DNA of 56,091 nucleotides from Candidatus Methylobacter titanis (GCA_029946125.1 JAQSDX010000011.1:15564-71654), one strand, 5' to 3'. Counted from the stretch's first letter, positions 38,186-47,240 are shown. Notes: a model not told the origin generated them from the letters alone. Program-made: numbers and translations.

Positions 38186-39670
38186 ATGGATGCTAATCCA
38201 GCGGTTAATGAGTCGGTGTTGCATGCTGAAGTTCTGGTATTGGGCGGCGGTCCTGGCGGTTACACGGCAGCATTTCGCGCTGCCGATTTAGGCAAGCAAG
38301 TGGTATTGATTGAGCGCTATTCGGTTCTTGGCGGCGTGTGTCTTAATGTCGGCTGCATTCCGTCTAAAGCTCTGTTGCATACAGCACAGGTCATTCATGA
38401 AGCGGATGAGTTTGAGCAACACGGCGTCATTTTTGGCAAGCCAACGCTCGATATAGATAAGATTCGCTTATGGAAACAAAGCGTTAGCGCAGGCTTGAAT
38501 GACGGGCTTGCCCGTTTGGTAAAGCAGCGCAAAATAACGTTAATTCAAGGTACAGGGCGTTTTACTTCATCGAATACAGTCGAAGTGCAAACCGAAACGG
38601 GGGTAACTACCGTCAGTTTCGAGCAGGCGGTTATTGCGGCAGGATCGCATCCCACTAAAATACCCAGTTTTCCGCATGACGATCCGCGTTTATGGGATTC
38701 GACCGACGCACTGGAATTAACAGAGATTCCGAAAAAACTATTGATCGTCGGCGGCGGCATTATCGGTTTGGAAATGGCTACGGTTTATCATGCGCTCGGT
38801 TCCGAAATCAGCGTAGTCGAACTGATGGATCAGATCATTCCCGGTTGCGATAACGATTTGGTGACGCCGCTGTATCGGCGCATTAAAAAGCAGTACAAAA
38901 ACATCTGGCTGAATACACGGGTCAACTCGATTGAAGCCGACAACGAAGGCTTGAAAGTCACATTCGGCCGTGCCGACTCCCAGCCGGCTGACGGCATACA
39001 CACGATCCCTGGCGATAACGGTAAAGGCGCACCGGAATCGGAATTGTTCGATGCGGTTTTAGTCGCTGTAGGACGTAGACCTAACGGTAAGCTGATCGGT
39101 GCGGAGTTGGCAGGGGTTAATGTCGATGAACTCGGTTTCATCGCAGCCGACAAGCAGCAGCGTACCAATGTCCCGCATATCTTTGCGATAGGCGATATCG
39201 TCGGTAATCCGATGCTGGCGCACAAAGCGGTACATGAAGGCAAGGTGGCCGCCGAGGTGGCAGCCGGACATAAGGCCGGTTTTGATGCTTTAACCATTCC
39301 TTCGGTTGCCTATACCGATCCCGAAATAGCATGGATGGGGCTGACTGAAAACCAAGCCAAGCAACAGGGCATAGACTATGACAAAGCGGCTTTTCCGTGG
39401 GCGGCCAGCGGACGCTCATTGAGTATTGGCCGCAAAGAAGGCTTGACCAAAATACTCTGCGACAAACAGACCGGCAGGATACTCGGCGCGGGCATGGTCG
39501 GCACCAATGCCGGTGAATTAATTGCCGAGGCGGTACTGGCGCTGGAAATGGGTGCTGATGCAGAAGATATCGGTTTGACTATCCATCCGCATCCGACGCT
39601 GTCAGAGACCTTTGGTTTTGCCGCTGAAATGATCACCGGCTCAATTACCGATCTTTATATAAAAAAATAG
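38186..39670 (+). CDS. lpd: Dihydrolipoyl dehydrogenase (E3)
   Basis: FAD flavoprotein that re-oxidises dihydrolipoyl groups with NAD+. The ATG at 38186 is preceded by AGGGGA and gives 494 residues; a GTG directly after the aceF stop would add seven. It has the FAD Rossmann motif VLGGGPGGYTAA, the redox disulfide in GGVCLNVGCIPSKAL (about Cys 51 and 56), the NAD Rossmann motif IVGGGIIGLEMA and the C-terminal HPHPTLSE active-site His-Glu pair. It is slightly longer than E. coli Lpd, with an extra loop around DGIHTIPGDNGKGAPE. There is no lipoyl domain. Last gene of the operon. Confidence 0.97.
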   Translation: MDANPAVNESVLHAEVLVLGGGPGGYTAAFRAADLGKQVVLIERYSVLGGVCLNVGCIPSKALLHTAQVIHEADEFEQHGVIFGKPTLDIDKIRLWKQSVSAGLNDGLARLVKQRKITLIQGTGRFTSSNTVEVQTETGVTTVSFEQAVIAAGSHPTKIPSFPHDDPRLWDSTDALELTEIPKKLLIVGGGIIGLEMATVYHALGSEISVVELMDQIIPGCDNDLVTPLYRRIKKQYKNIWLNTRVNSIEADNEGLKVTFGRADSQPADGIHTIPGDNGKGAPESELFDAVLVAVGRRPNGKLIGAELAGVNVDELGFIAADKQQRTNVPHIFAIGDIVGNPMLAHKAVHEGKVAAEVAAGHKAGFDALTIPSVAYTDPEIAWMGLTENQAKQQGIDYDKAAFPWAASGRSLSIGRKEGLTKILCDKQTGRILGAGMVGTNAGELIAEAVLALEMGADAEDIGLTIHPHPTLSETFGFAAEMITGSITDLYIKK

Positions 39671-39788
39671 TACTCAAACGCTATTCATTCATGTATATAG
39701 CTACAGAAATATAGGTAATAAGCTGTTGCTTTAAATGCACAATCAAACAAATATTTTTCTCAGTTCAGCGGAATACTCGAGCAACTAA

Positions 39789-42410
39789 ATGAAAACCAAG
39801 ATAGTTACTGTCATTGCACTCGCACTACTCGTCTTTATTAATTTCAGCATTTGGAGTTATGTTAATAACCCCCTGCAATTGCAACCTTGGACTAAAACCA
39901 CAATGGGCGTCACTTTCGACCCCATGAGAAAGCAGGATACACAAACAAGCAATACTTATCCCAGCGAAGCCGATATTGATCGCGACTTGAGTTTGCTAGC
40001 CAATAAAGTCCACGCCGTTCGTACTTACAGTGTACTTAAAGGTCTGGACAAGATTCCTGAGTTGGCCGCCAAGCATAATCTGAATACCACGGTGGGCGCC
40101 TGGATTGATGGCAATCTGGAAAAGAATCGGCAAGAAATCGAAACCTTAATTAATGTCAGCCGACAGAATAATCCGAACATCGTTCGTATTATGGTGGGCA
40201 ACGAGGTTTTACTCCGTGCCGATATGACTTCGGAACAACTGATCGAATATATCCGCGAAGTCAAAAAAAATACCTGGCGGCCGGTAAGCACTTCGGAAAC
40301 CTGGGATGTCTGGCTTAAACATCCTGAACTGGTTGCAGAAGTCGATTTTATAGGCGTCCATATTCTGCCTTATTGGGAAGGTATTGCGGCGGAAGATGCC
40401 GTCGATTATGTTTTCGACCGTTATCATGCTGTGCAACAGGCTTATCCTAATAAACCTATTGTCATTACCGAGGTCGGTTGGCCTTCAGACGGACAACCGT
40501 TTAAACATGCGACGGCATCGGTGTCCAATCAGGCAAAGTTCCTGCGCAACTTCCTCAATCGAGCCGATACTGAAAAAGTTAATTATTATATTGTAGAGGC
40601 GTTCGATCAGCCTTGGAAAATGTCGTTGGAAGGCTCGGCGGGTGCTTATTGGGGTATTTTTAATGCGGATCGGCAACCCAAATATCCTATGGATAGCGAT
40701 GTTATTGCGATGCCTAACTGGGAGCATTGGGCAGTCGGGGCGGCTATTTTCAGCGTCGTTTTAATGGTTTTGTTTTTATTTACCCGTAGCAGCTTAAAGC
40801 TGCCTGGTTTGTTGTTTTTCGGGCTGATAGCCAATCTTGCCGCATCAACAATTTTCTGGTCTGTATCGATAGGCGCTCAGCAATACCAAACCAATATTAC
40901 CATGGTGTTTTGGGCTATTCTTATCTTGATGCAGGTGATGGCTGCAGTCATCCTGTTAATAGAAAGTCTGGAAATAGCCGAAGTCGTCTGGCACCGAAAC
41001 ACGGCCAGGACTTTTCAGCCGCTTAAGCCGTCCCCTGAGTTTAAATATCCCAAGGTATCGTTGCATTTACCTATTCATAATGAGCCGCCCGATATGGTAC
41101 GCATGACCTTGGAGGCTCTGGACAAGGTTGATTATCCCAATATGGAAGTGTTGGTGATGGACAACAATACCAAAGACCCTGCGGTCTGGGAGCCGGTGCG
41201 TGACGATTGCGAACGTCTGGGGCCGAAATTTAGGTTTTTCCATCTGGAAAACTGGCCGGGCTTTAAAGCCGGTGCAATTAATCATGCGCTTGAACAAACG
41301 GCTCCCGATGCCGAGATTATCGCGGTTATCGATAGCGATTATATCTTGTCGCCGGATTGGCTTAATGCCATGGTGCCTTATTTCGATAATGAAAATGTCG
41401 GATTTATCCAATCGCCTCAGGATTATCGCGATCGCGACCAAAGCGCCTTTAAATCTTTTTGTTACTGGGAATATGCCGGATTTTTCAATATCGGCATGGT
41501 GCAAAGAAACGAATACAACGCCATTATTCAGCACGGCACCATGACGATGATCAGAAAGTCTGCGTTGCTGGAGGTGGGCAAATGGTCGGAATGGTGTATC
41601 TGTGAAGACAGTGAGTTGGGTTTGCGTCTGTATGAGGCGGGTTATGATTCGGTTTACGTCAAGGATTCATTCGGCAAAGGTGTTATGCCCGATACCATGT
41701 CCGGCTACATGACCCAACGTTATCGCTGGGTTTATGGCGCGATGCAAATTATCAAGGCGCATTGGCGCAGTTTTTTGCCCGCTAAAGAACCCAAGCTGAC
41801 ACCCGCCCAGAAGTATTATTTTATTGCCGGTTGGCTGCCGTGGTTTTCGGATGCGCTGGCGTTGGTCTTTACCATGACCAGCTTGATCCTAACTGCAGTG
41901 ATTCTTTACGATCCGATACACAGCGAGCTTCCGGCCAATGCCTTTTTATTGCCGACTGTGGGAATATTCAGCTTTAAAATTATCCGTGGCTTATGGCTGT
42001 ATCAGGCTCGTGTTCCGTGTTCCATCTGGCAATCATTGGGCGCATCACTGTCAGGATTGGCCTTAACCCATACCGTCGCCAAGGGTACCATGCAGGGCTT
42101 GTTTACCTCGGGCAAACCGTTTATGCGCACCCCCAAGTTTGAAAAACATAGTCCTTTATTGGCCGGCTTGGTCACCATACGGGAAGAGTTGTTTTTGTTG
42201 ATATTGTTGAGCGTGGCTATCGGGATGATGGCTTCTCTGGAGCATTTTGATAATTTTAGCGGTAAGCTATGGATAGCCATTCTTTCGGTACAGGCAGTTC
42301 CTTATCTTGCAGCCTTGTTAACCTTATTGATCAGCATAGCGCCGGATTATAAACCTGATTTGGTTGTAGAAACGCCGGCTACTAAGCCTGCGTCCAAAAA
42401 GAAAAAGTAG
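39789..42410 (+). CDS. GH17 / GT2 membrane fusion, NdvB-like beta-glucan synthase
   Basis: An 873-residue inner-membrane protein with two enzymatic parts. After an N-terminal helix (about 5-23) comes a glycoside hydrolase 17-like domain with both catalytic Glu sites: VGNEVL (about 139) and ITEVGWPSD (about 228). Then come three or four helices (about 317-400) and a processive GT2 domain with DNNTKDP (about 458), DSDY (about 515), CEDSELGLRLYEAG (about 604) and QRYRW (about 643), followed by several helices. The set D, DxD, ED, QxxRW is that of cellulose/glucan synthases. The GH17-GT2 order is that of NdvB-type proteins making beta-(1,3)-glucans in Bradyrhizobium and Pseudomonas. The product here is inferred, not shown. 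Confidence 0.88.
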   Translation: MKTKIVTVIALALLVFINFSIWSYVNNPLQLQPWTKTTMGVTFDPMRKQDTQTSNTYPSEADIDRDLSLLANKVHAVRTYSVLKGLDKIPELAAKHNLNTTVGAWIDGNLEKNRQEIETLINVSRQNNPNIVRIMVGNEVLLRADMTSEQLIEYIREVKKNTWRPVSTSETWDVWLKHPELVAEVDFIGVHILPYWEGIAAEDAVDYVFDRYHAVQQAYPNKPIVITEVGWPSDGQPFKHATASVSNQAKFLRNFLNRADTEKVNYYIVEAFDQPWKMSLEGSAGAYWGIFNADRQPKYPMDSDVIAMPNWEHWAVGAAIFSVVLMVLFLFTRSSLKLPGLLFFGLIANLAASTIFWSVSIGAQQYQTNITMVFWAILILMQVMAAVILLIESLEIAEVVWHRNTARTFQPLKPSPEFKYPKVSLHLPIHNEPPDMVRMTLEALDKVDYPNMEVLVMDNNTKDPAVWEPVRDDCERLGPKFRFFHLENWPGFKAGAINHALEQTAPDAEIIAVIDSDYILSPDWLNAMVPYFDNENVGFIQSPQDYRDRDQSAFKSFCYWEYAGFFNIGMVQRNEYNAIIQHGTMTMIRKSALLEVGKWSEWCICEDSELGLRLYEAGYDSVYVKDSFGKGVMPDTMSGYMTQRYRWVYGAMQIIKAHWRSFLPAKEPKLTPAQKYYFIAGWLPWFSDALALVFTMTSLILTAVILYDPIHSELPANAFLLPTVGIFSFKIIRGLWLYQARVPCSIWQSLGASLSGLALTHTVAKGTMQGLFTSGKPFMRTPKFEKHSPLLAGLVTIREELFLLILLSVAIGMMASLEHFDNFSGKLWIAILSVQAVPYLAALLTLLISIAPDYKPDLVVETPATKPASKKKK

Positions 42411-42420
42411 GCGGGAATAA

Positions 42421-42448
42421 GCCTGTTCGAGTGCAAGCGAGAACAGGC
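42421..42448. terminator. Hairpin between convergent ndvB-like and yedK genes
   Basis: GCCTGTTC (42421-42428) and GAACAGGC (42441-42448) form a perfect 8-bp stem 10 bp after the stop of the GH17-GT2 gene. There is no T-run, so it is a weak bidirectional terminator candidate. Confidence 0.4.
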
Positions 42449-42461
42449 GTTTACGGCGCTG

Positions 42462-43115
42462 CTATTTTAAACAACTTTCATCGTTATGCAGCGGATTGTT
42501 GACCCGTGCGTTGATCGGAGTAACCAGCATGCTGCGGTAGGCGTCGGCGGCTAAAAAATCAGCCATCTCGACAGTTGTGGTTTTTTTGGCCAGCCAGCGA
42601 TGGTAATCACCCGGTGCGATAATAACGGGCATTCGCTGATGAATGGGCGCTATTTTGTCGTTGGCAACGGTGGTAATAATCGTGCATGAATAAACCGTTT
42701 CCTGGTCGTGTTCCCAATGTTCCCATAATCCAGCCATAGCGAACAAGGCATGATCCGGTTGGTGTATATGGTAGGGGCTTTTACCAGCATCGGTAGCCTG
42801 CCACTCAAAAAAACCGGTAGCGGGAATCAAACAACGTCGATGCTGGTAAGCATTTTTAAATGACGGTTTTTCAGTCAGGGTTTCCGCCCTGGCATTGATC
42901 AAGTGACTGGAAATTGCTCGGTCCTTTGACCATGATGGAATCAATCCCCAGTGCAAATTAACGGCTCTGTTGCTGCCGTCTTCCAGTTCGACGATGGCGA
43001 GAATTTTTTGCCCCGGCGGAATGTTGTAGTCAGGACGGTGCGCGGGTAAACTCAGCAGACTGAAACAATCCATAATCTGCTGCCCGGTTGCGATCAAGTT
43101 ATAACGTCCACACAT
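42462..43115 (-). CDS. yedK: SOS-response-associated peptidase family (SRAP, YedK/HMCES)
   Basis: SRAP proteins form a covalent thiazolidine crosslink with abasic sites in single-stranded DNA through an N-terminal cysteine. The 217-residue protein starts MCGRYNL, so Cys2 is exposed after Met removal. It has LINARAETLTEKPSF, CLIPATGFFEW (active-site Glu) and the conserved IHQRMPVII with the catalytic His. Length is typical. Its ATG lies two bases from the ATG of the divergent PLP-enzyme gene, so promoters must lie inside the opposite coding region. Confidence 0.95.
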   Translation of the reverse strand: MCGRYNLIATGQQIMDCFSLLSLPAHRPDYNIPPGQKILAIVELEDGSNRAVNLHWGLIPSWSKDRAISSHLINARAETLTEKPSFKNAYQHRRCLIPATGFFEWQATDAGKSPYHIHQPDHALFAMAGLWEHWEHDQETVYSCTIITTVANDKIAPIHQRMPVIIAPGDYHRWLAKKTTTVEMADFLAADAYRSMLVTPINARVNNPLHNDESCLK

Positions 43116-43117
43116 AC

Positions 43118-44014
43118 ATGCACCCCGAACTGATAAAGCTGGAAAAAACTTTCAAGTCATCGATTCTAACAAAGATTGATGATCCGATGCTTGCGCAATA
43201 TCAAATCGAGTTGTGGATGAAACGTGACGATTTGCTGCATCCGGTGATTTCCGGTAACAAATGGCGCAAACTTAAATACAGTCTTGATCATGCCTTGTCT
43301 TTAGGTACGGATACTATCATCAGTATGGGCGGCGCTTATTCTAATCATTTGCATGCTTTGGCTTATGTGGGTAAGGTGTTAGGATTGAAAACTATCGGGC
43401 TTGTTCGCGGTGAGCAACCGGTAACACTGACGCCGACGTTGTCGGACATCAATGACTGGGGTATGGAGCTGAGGTTTGTATCTCGTGCCGATTACCGATT
43501 GCTCAGGCAATACAAAAACCATCAGGCGTTGCCTGGGTTGCAGCCGGGGCAATACTGGTTGACAGAGGGCGGGGCGCACGCATTGGCGTTGAAAGGTGTG
43601 GCCGAGCTGGTTAACGAGATAGAAATTCCATACGACACACTTTGCGTACCTTGTGGAACCGGGACGACTTTGGCGGGTATTATTGATGCAGCTCAGGAAC
43701 AGGTGTCGGTACTAGGGTTTGCGGCATTAAAAAACGCAGGTTTTTTAACGGCGGAGGTTGAGGCTATGTTGTCACAATCACGCAATAACTGGCAGATAAA
43801 CTTGGGTTATCATTTTGGCGGTTTTGCCAAAATCAATGCGGAATTAAGCGCATTTACCGATGACTTCGAGTTGAAAACCGGCATTCCTCTTGAGCCTGTC
43901 TATACCGGAAAAATGATGTATGCGGTCTACGATTTAATCAAAAAACACTACTTCAAGCCTGGTGAGCGCATTATTGCATTACATACCGGCGGCTTGCAGG
44001 GAAAAAGGCACTAG
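43118..44014 (+). CDS. PLP-dependent ACC deaminase / D-cysteine desulfhydrase family enzyme
   Basis: Fold-type II PLP enzyme. The ATG at 43118 gives 298 residues; no good ribosome site precedes it. The PLP lysine is Lys 48 in ISGNKWRKLKYSL, followed by the family motif GGAYSNHLHALAYVGK (about 69-84) and a glycine-rich phosphate loop PCGTGTTLAG (about 184-193). Members break down D-cysteine or 1-aminocyclopropane-1-carboxylate; substrate cannot be told from the sequence. The C-terminus ends ALHTGGLQGKRH, the usual family end. Divergent with yedK. Confidence 0.88.
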   Translation: MHPELIKLEKTFKSSILTKIDDPMLAQYQIELWMKRDDLLHPVISGNKWRKLKYSLDHALSLGTDTIISMGGAYSNHLHALAYVGKVLGLKTIGLVRGEQPVTLTPTLSDINDWGMELRFVSRADYRLLRQYKNHQALPGLQPGQYWLTEGGAHALALKGVAELVNEIEIPYDTLCVPCGTGTTLAGIIDAAQEQVSVLGFAALKNAGFLTAEVEAMLSQSRNNWQINLGYHFGGFAKINAELSAFTDDFELKTGIPLEPVYTGKMMYAVYDLIKKHYFKPGERIIALHTGGLQGKRH

Positions 44015-44022
44015 GTTAAAGA

Positions 44023-44093
44023 TGACAGGCGAAGGGCGAAAAAAACTTGCATTGAGGTTTAAGATTTTTTTTTCAATGTTTAGCCTTTAGCCT
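44023..44093. repeat. Heptad-hairpin repeat, copy H (upstream of ppk)
   Basis: Left arm AGGCGAAGGGCGAAAAAA, long A/T-rich middle, right arm TAGCCTTTAGCCT. It is the most degenerate copy and resembles copy A, whose right arm also contains CCTTTAGCCTT. Confidence 0.65.
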
Positions 44094-44129
44094 AAAATAA
44101 TACCAACCGATTTTAAATCTGAGCGCAAC

Positions 44130-46217
44130 ATGGACATAAACGAAATAGAAGAAATTATCGATCTTCAAAAACCGGAACTTTATATTAATCGGGAGTTGAG
44201 TTTACTGGAGTTCAATAAGCGAGTTTTGGCGCAGGCGAAAGATGAAAAAGTGCCGCTGCTTGAACGGCTTAATTATTTATGCATCTCTTGTTCCAATCTT
44301 GATGAGTTTTTCGAGGTTCGTGTGGCCAGTGTTATCCAGATGGCGGCTATCGATCCTAAAGCTATTGGTCAAGACGGTTTAACACCTAGCGAGCAGCTGG
44401 ATCTGATTGCTATTCATGCGCACCAGCTGGTTGACGAGCAATATCAAGTTCTTAACGAGATTCTGATTCCCAAGCTGGCTGAGGAAAATATTCGTTTTAT
44501 TCGCCGTAAGGAATGGACTGAAGCGCAGCTTAAATGGCTGGAAGCCTATTTTAATGATGAATTGTTGCCGATTTTAACGCCGGTTGGGCTGGATTCTGCG
44601 CACCCTTTTCCGCGCATACTCAACAAGAGTTTGAATTTTATTATTTCCCTGACCGGAAAAGATGCCTTCGGCAGAAACAGCGGTCGGGCTATTTTACAAG
44701 CACCAAGAGCCTTGCCGCGCATCATTCAATTACCTGCCGAGGATACCGCTAGCGGAGCGGCGGATTTTGTATTTTTATCGTCGATTATTCATGCATTTGT
44801 CGATCAGTTATTTAACGGTATGAATGTTAAAGGCTGCTATCAATTCAGAGTCACCCGAAATAGTGATTTTTTTGTCGATGACGATGCCATTGATGACTTA
44901 TTGCTTGCCGTGGAAGGTGAGTTGGCTATGCGTAATTATGGGGATGAAGTTCGTTTGGAGGTTGACGCCAAATGCCCGGACGAAACCGTAACATTTCTGC
45001 TGGATCGTTTTGAAATGACCAGGGGGCGTTTGTTTTTGGTTGACGGGCCGGTTAATCTCAACAGAATTCAGGAGATTAATGATTTGGTCGGTCGACCCGA
45101 TCTTAAGTTTCCACCATTCAAGCCGGCGGTTCCACAACAACTGGAACGTAGCAAAGATATCTTTGCGGCGATTAAGCGCCACGATATTTTACTACATCAC
45201 CCATTTGAGTCTTTTTCGCCGGTTGTTGAATTTATTCGTCAGGCGGCGGTTTCCCCTGACGTGCTGGCTATCAAGCAAACGCTGTATCGTACCGGAGCCG
45301 ATTCGCCTATCGTCAGCGCCTTAATCACGGCGGCGAAAGCCGGTAAGGTCGTGACGGTGGTTATCGAGTTGAGGGCGCGGTTTGATGAAAAGGCCAATAT
45401 CGATTTGGCCGCCAAACTGCAAGAGGCTGCCGTGCACGTGGTTTATGGCGTGGTAGGCTATAAAACTCACGCCAAAATGTGTCTGGTATTAAGAAGGGAA
45501 GGCAAGCAATTGCGTAATTATGTGCATTTGGGTACCGGGAATTATCATCCGAAAACGGCGCAGATTTACACCGATTATGGCTTGTTTTCCTGCGATAAGG
45601 AATTGGGTGAAGATGTCCGGCGGGTATTTGCCCAGCTGACCAGTTTGGGTAAAGTAACTCGCTTGAATAAGCTGTTGCAGTCGCCGTTCACCTTGCATAG
45701 TGGCTTGATGGATAAAATTGAACGGGAAATACGCCATGCCAAAAACGGAAAACCGGCAAAAATAATTATTCAAGTGAATGCTGTTGTTGAAGAGCAGTCT
45801 ATTCGGGCGCTTTACCGCGCAGCACAGGCCGGGGTTGAGGTTAAATTGATTGTCAGGGGTGTGTGCTGTTTGCGGCCAGGCGTTCCGGGTGTCTCTGAGA
45901 ATATAGAAGTGCGTTCTATTATCGGGCGATTTTTGGAACATGCCCGGGTTTATGCGTTTGCAAATGACGGCGACTGGGAGGTTTACGCCTCTAGTGCTGA
46001 TTTAATGAATCGCAATATGTTCCGGCGCGTTGAAATTTGTTTTCCGGTCGAAAATAAAAAATTGCAAGGCCGAATTTTGCAGGATATGAATTTGTACTTA
46101 AACGATAATACTCAAGCGTGGATATTACAGTCTGACGGCAGTTATCAACGGTTGCAAAAAGCCGACGATGAAGAACCGATTCAGGCACAGGCCGTGCTTA
46201 TGCATGATTTGCAATGA
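44130..46217 (+). CDS. ppk: Polyphosphate kinase 1
   Basis: Membrane-associated enzyme that makes polyphosphate from ATP. The 695-residue protein has the N-terminal domain (YINRELSLLEFNKRVLAQA), a PX-like domain, and two phospholipase-D-like catalytic domains with the autophosphorylated His in VGYKTHAKMCLVLRREG (about 446), LGTGNYHPKTAQIYTDYGLF, and RGVCCLRPGVPG. Length is typical. Its last four bases overlap the start of the deformylase gene (ATGA). No ppx is adjacent. Confidence 0.98.
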   Translation: MDINEIEEIIDLQKPELYINRELSLLEFNKRVLAQAKDEKVPLLERLNYLCISCSNLDEFFEVRVASVIQMAAIDPKAIGQDGLTPSEQLDLIAIHAHQLVDEQYQVLNEILIPKLAEENIRFIRRKEWTEAQLKWLEAYFNDELLPILTPVGLDSAHPFPRILNKSLNFIISLTGKDAFGRNSGRAILQAPRALPRIIQLPAEDTASGAADFVFLSSIIHAFVDQLFNGMNVKGCYQFRVTRNSDFFVDDDAIDDLLLAVEGELAMRNYGDEVRLEVDAKCPDETVTFLLDRFEMTRGRLFLVDGPVNLNRIQEINDLVGRPDLKFPPFKPAVPQQLERSKDIFAAIKRHDILLHHPFESFSPVVEFIRQAAVSPDVLAIKQTLYRTGADSPIVSALITAAKAGKVVTVVIELRARFDEKANIDLAAKLQEAAVHVVYGVVGYKTHAKMCLVLRREGKQLRNYVHLGTGNYHPKTAQIYTDYGLFSCDKELGEDVRRVFAQLTSLGKVTRLNKLLQSPFTLHSGLMDKIEREIRHAKNGKPAKIIIQVNAVVEEQSIRALYRAAQAGVEVKLIVRGVCCLRPGVPGVSENIEVRSIIGRFLEHARVYAFANDGDWEVYASSADLMNRNMFRRVEICFPVENKKLQGRILQDMNLYLNDNTQAWILQSDGSYQRLQKADDEEPIQAQAVLMHDLQ

Positions 46218-46747
46218 CAAGGGTGTGTGAAATTGCCCAGTTAGGCGATCCGGTGCTCAGACAAAAAGCCCAGATTGTTGCCGATGTACATGATGGTGAA
46301 ATTTTACAGATCATCAAGGCGATGCAGGCTACCTTGGCGGCGACTCCAGGCGTAGGTATTGCAGCGCCACAGATCAGTCAATCAAAACAGATTATCATTA
46401 TGGCCTCACGACCTACGCCTCGTTATCCGTCGGCGCCATTGATGGCGCCGACGGTAATGATTAATCCTCGCTTTGATGTCTTGTCGGAAATACAAGAAAA
46501 AGACTGGGAGGGTTGTTTGAGTATTCCTGGAATACGCGCCTTAGTGCCGAGGTATCGAGACATCATGATCCGCTATACCGATCAACAGGGCGGCTTGGTG
46601 GAGGCTAAGCTAAGCGGGTTTGTGGCAAGAATATTTCAACATGAAGTTGACCACTTGGAGGGTAAAACTTATCTGGATAGGGTGGAGAATAATGCAGATA
46701 TTTTCGCAGAAAGTGAATTTGTTAAGTTGATTGGTAGCACAGGTTAA
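46214..46747 (+). CDS. def: Peptide deformylase
   Basis: Removes the formyl group from N-terminal Met of new proteins. The 177-residue metalloenzyme has all three signature motifs: GVGIAAPQ (46-53), EGCLSIPG (metal-binding Cys) and QHEVDHLEG (metal-binding His pair and catalytic Glu). The loop before motif 2 is longer than in E. coli Def (RPTPRYPSAPLMAPTVMINP), so this is likely a second-class paralogue; a housekeeping def normally sits with fmt, which is not in this window. It overlaps ppk by 4 bp. Confidence 0.93.
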   Translation: MTRVCEIAQLGDPVLRQKAQIVADVHDGEILQIIKAMQATLAATPGVGIAAPQISQSKQIIIMASRPTPRYPSAPLMAPTVMINPRFDVLSEIQEKDWEGCLSIPGIRALVPRYRDIMIRYTDQQGGLVEAKLSGFVARIFQHEVDHLEGKTYLDRVENNADIFAESEFVKLIGSTG

Positions 46748-46774
46748 TAGGCCGTTAAGAAAACAAATGTACTG

Positions 46775-46801
46775 TTGTTAAAAATGCGTTTATGTTATTA
46801 T
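46775..46801 (+). promoter_or_regulatory. Possible sigma-70 promoter of infA
   Basis: TTGTTA (46775-46780) and TATTAT (46796-46801) with a 15-bp spacer, 31 bp before the infA ATG. The spacer is shorter than ideal, so this is tentative. Confidence 0.35.
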
Positions 46802-46832
46802 TGGCGGTTTTAAATACCCAGGATTATTATAA

Positions 46833-47051
46833 ATGGCCAAAGAAGATCAAATTGAAATGGAAGGGAAGGTGATTGACACGCTTCCTAATACCATGTTTCG
46901 CGTCGAACTGGAAAACGGTCATGTTGTGACTGCGCATATCTCAGGGAAAATGCGTAAGCATTACATCCGTATTCTTACCGGGGACAGCGTTAAAGTTGAA
47001 ATGACTCCCTATGATTTAAGTAAAGGTCGTATCACTTTCCGTATGCGTTAA
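46833..47051 (+). CDS. infA: Translation initiation factor IF-1
   Basis: Small OB-fold protein that binds the ribosomal A site during initiation. At 72 residues it is exactly family length: [20 protein letters not shown] at the start, [20 protein letters not shown] in the middle and a basic end KGRITFRMR. Proximity to clpA (convergent) is a known neighbourhood in gammaproteobacteria. A perfect hairpin follows the stop. Confidence 0.99.
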   Translation: MAKEDQIEMEGKVIDTLPNTMFRVELENGHVVTAHISGKMRKHYIRILTGDSVKVEMTPYDLSKGRITFRMR

Positions 47052-47071
47052 TCCTGTTATCAACAGGATTC
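47051..47071 (+). terminator. Hairpin after infA
   Basis: AATCCTGTT-atc-AACAGGATT, a perfect 9-bp stem starting on the last base of the infA stop codon. No T-run follows, so efficiency as a terminator is uncertain. Confidence 0.5.
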
Positions 47072-47131
47072 ACGTCAGGCTATCCTGCCTGACGCCCTTC
47101 GGGTAAAGGCAAATTTGTTCCAGACAAATTT
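47072..47131 (-). repeat. Second copy of the 63-bp repeat found in hrcA
   Basis: On the minus strand this reads GTCTGGAACAAATTTGCCTT, then TACCCGAAGGGCGTCAGGCAG, closely following the hrcA units in the same order. Its stem is GTCAGGC-aggata-GCCTGAC against GTCGGGC-aggaaa-GCCCGGC in hrcA: one base pair has changed on both sides. It fills the infA-clpA gap. Confidence 0.85.
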
Positions 47132-47170
47132 GTAACGCAAGTTTACTGAATAATTATACGGATAGATCAC

Positions 47171-47240
47171 CGTATTAAAAACCAGTTTCGGCTCGACCGC
47201 CGTATTAAAACCAGTTGCGGATGCGGCCGCCGTATTAAAA
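47171..47240 (-). repeat. 30-bp tandem repeat spanning the clpA stop codon
   Basis: Units start at 47171, 47201 and 47231 (plus strand CGTATTAAAA...), with an exact 30-bp spacing. Each contains a TTA that reads TAA on the minus strand, so the clpA stop is followed in frame by two more at 30-bp steps. The third unit overlaps the last codons of clpA. Confidence 0.85.
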
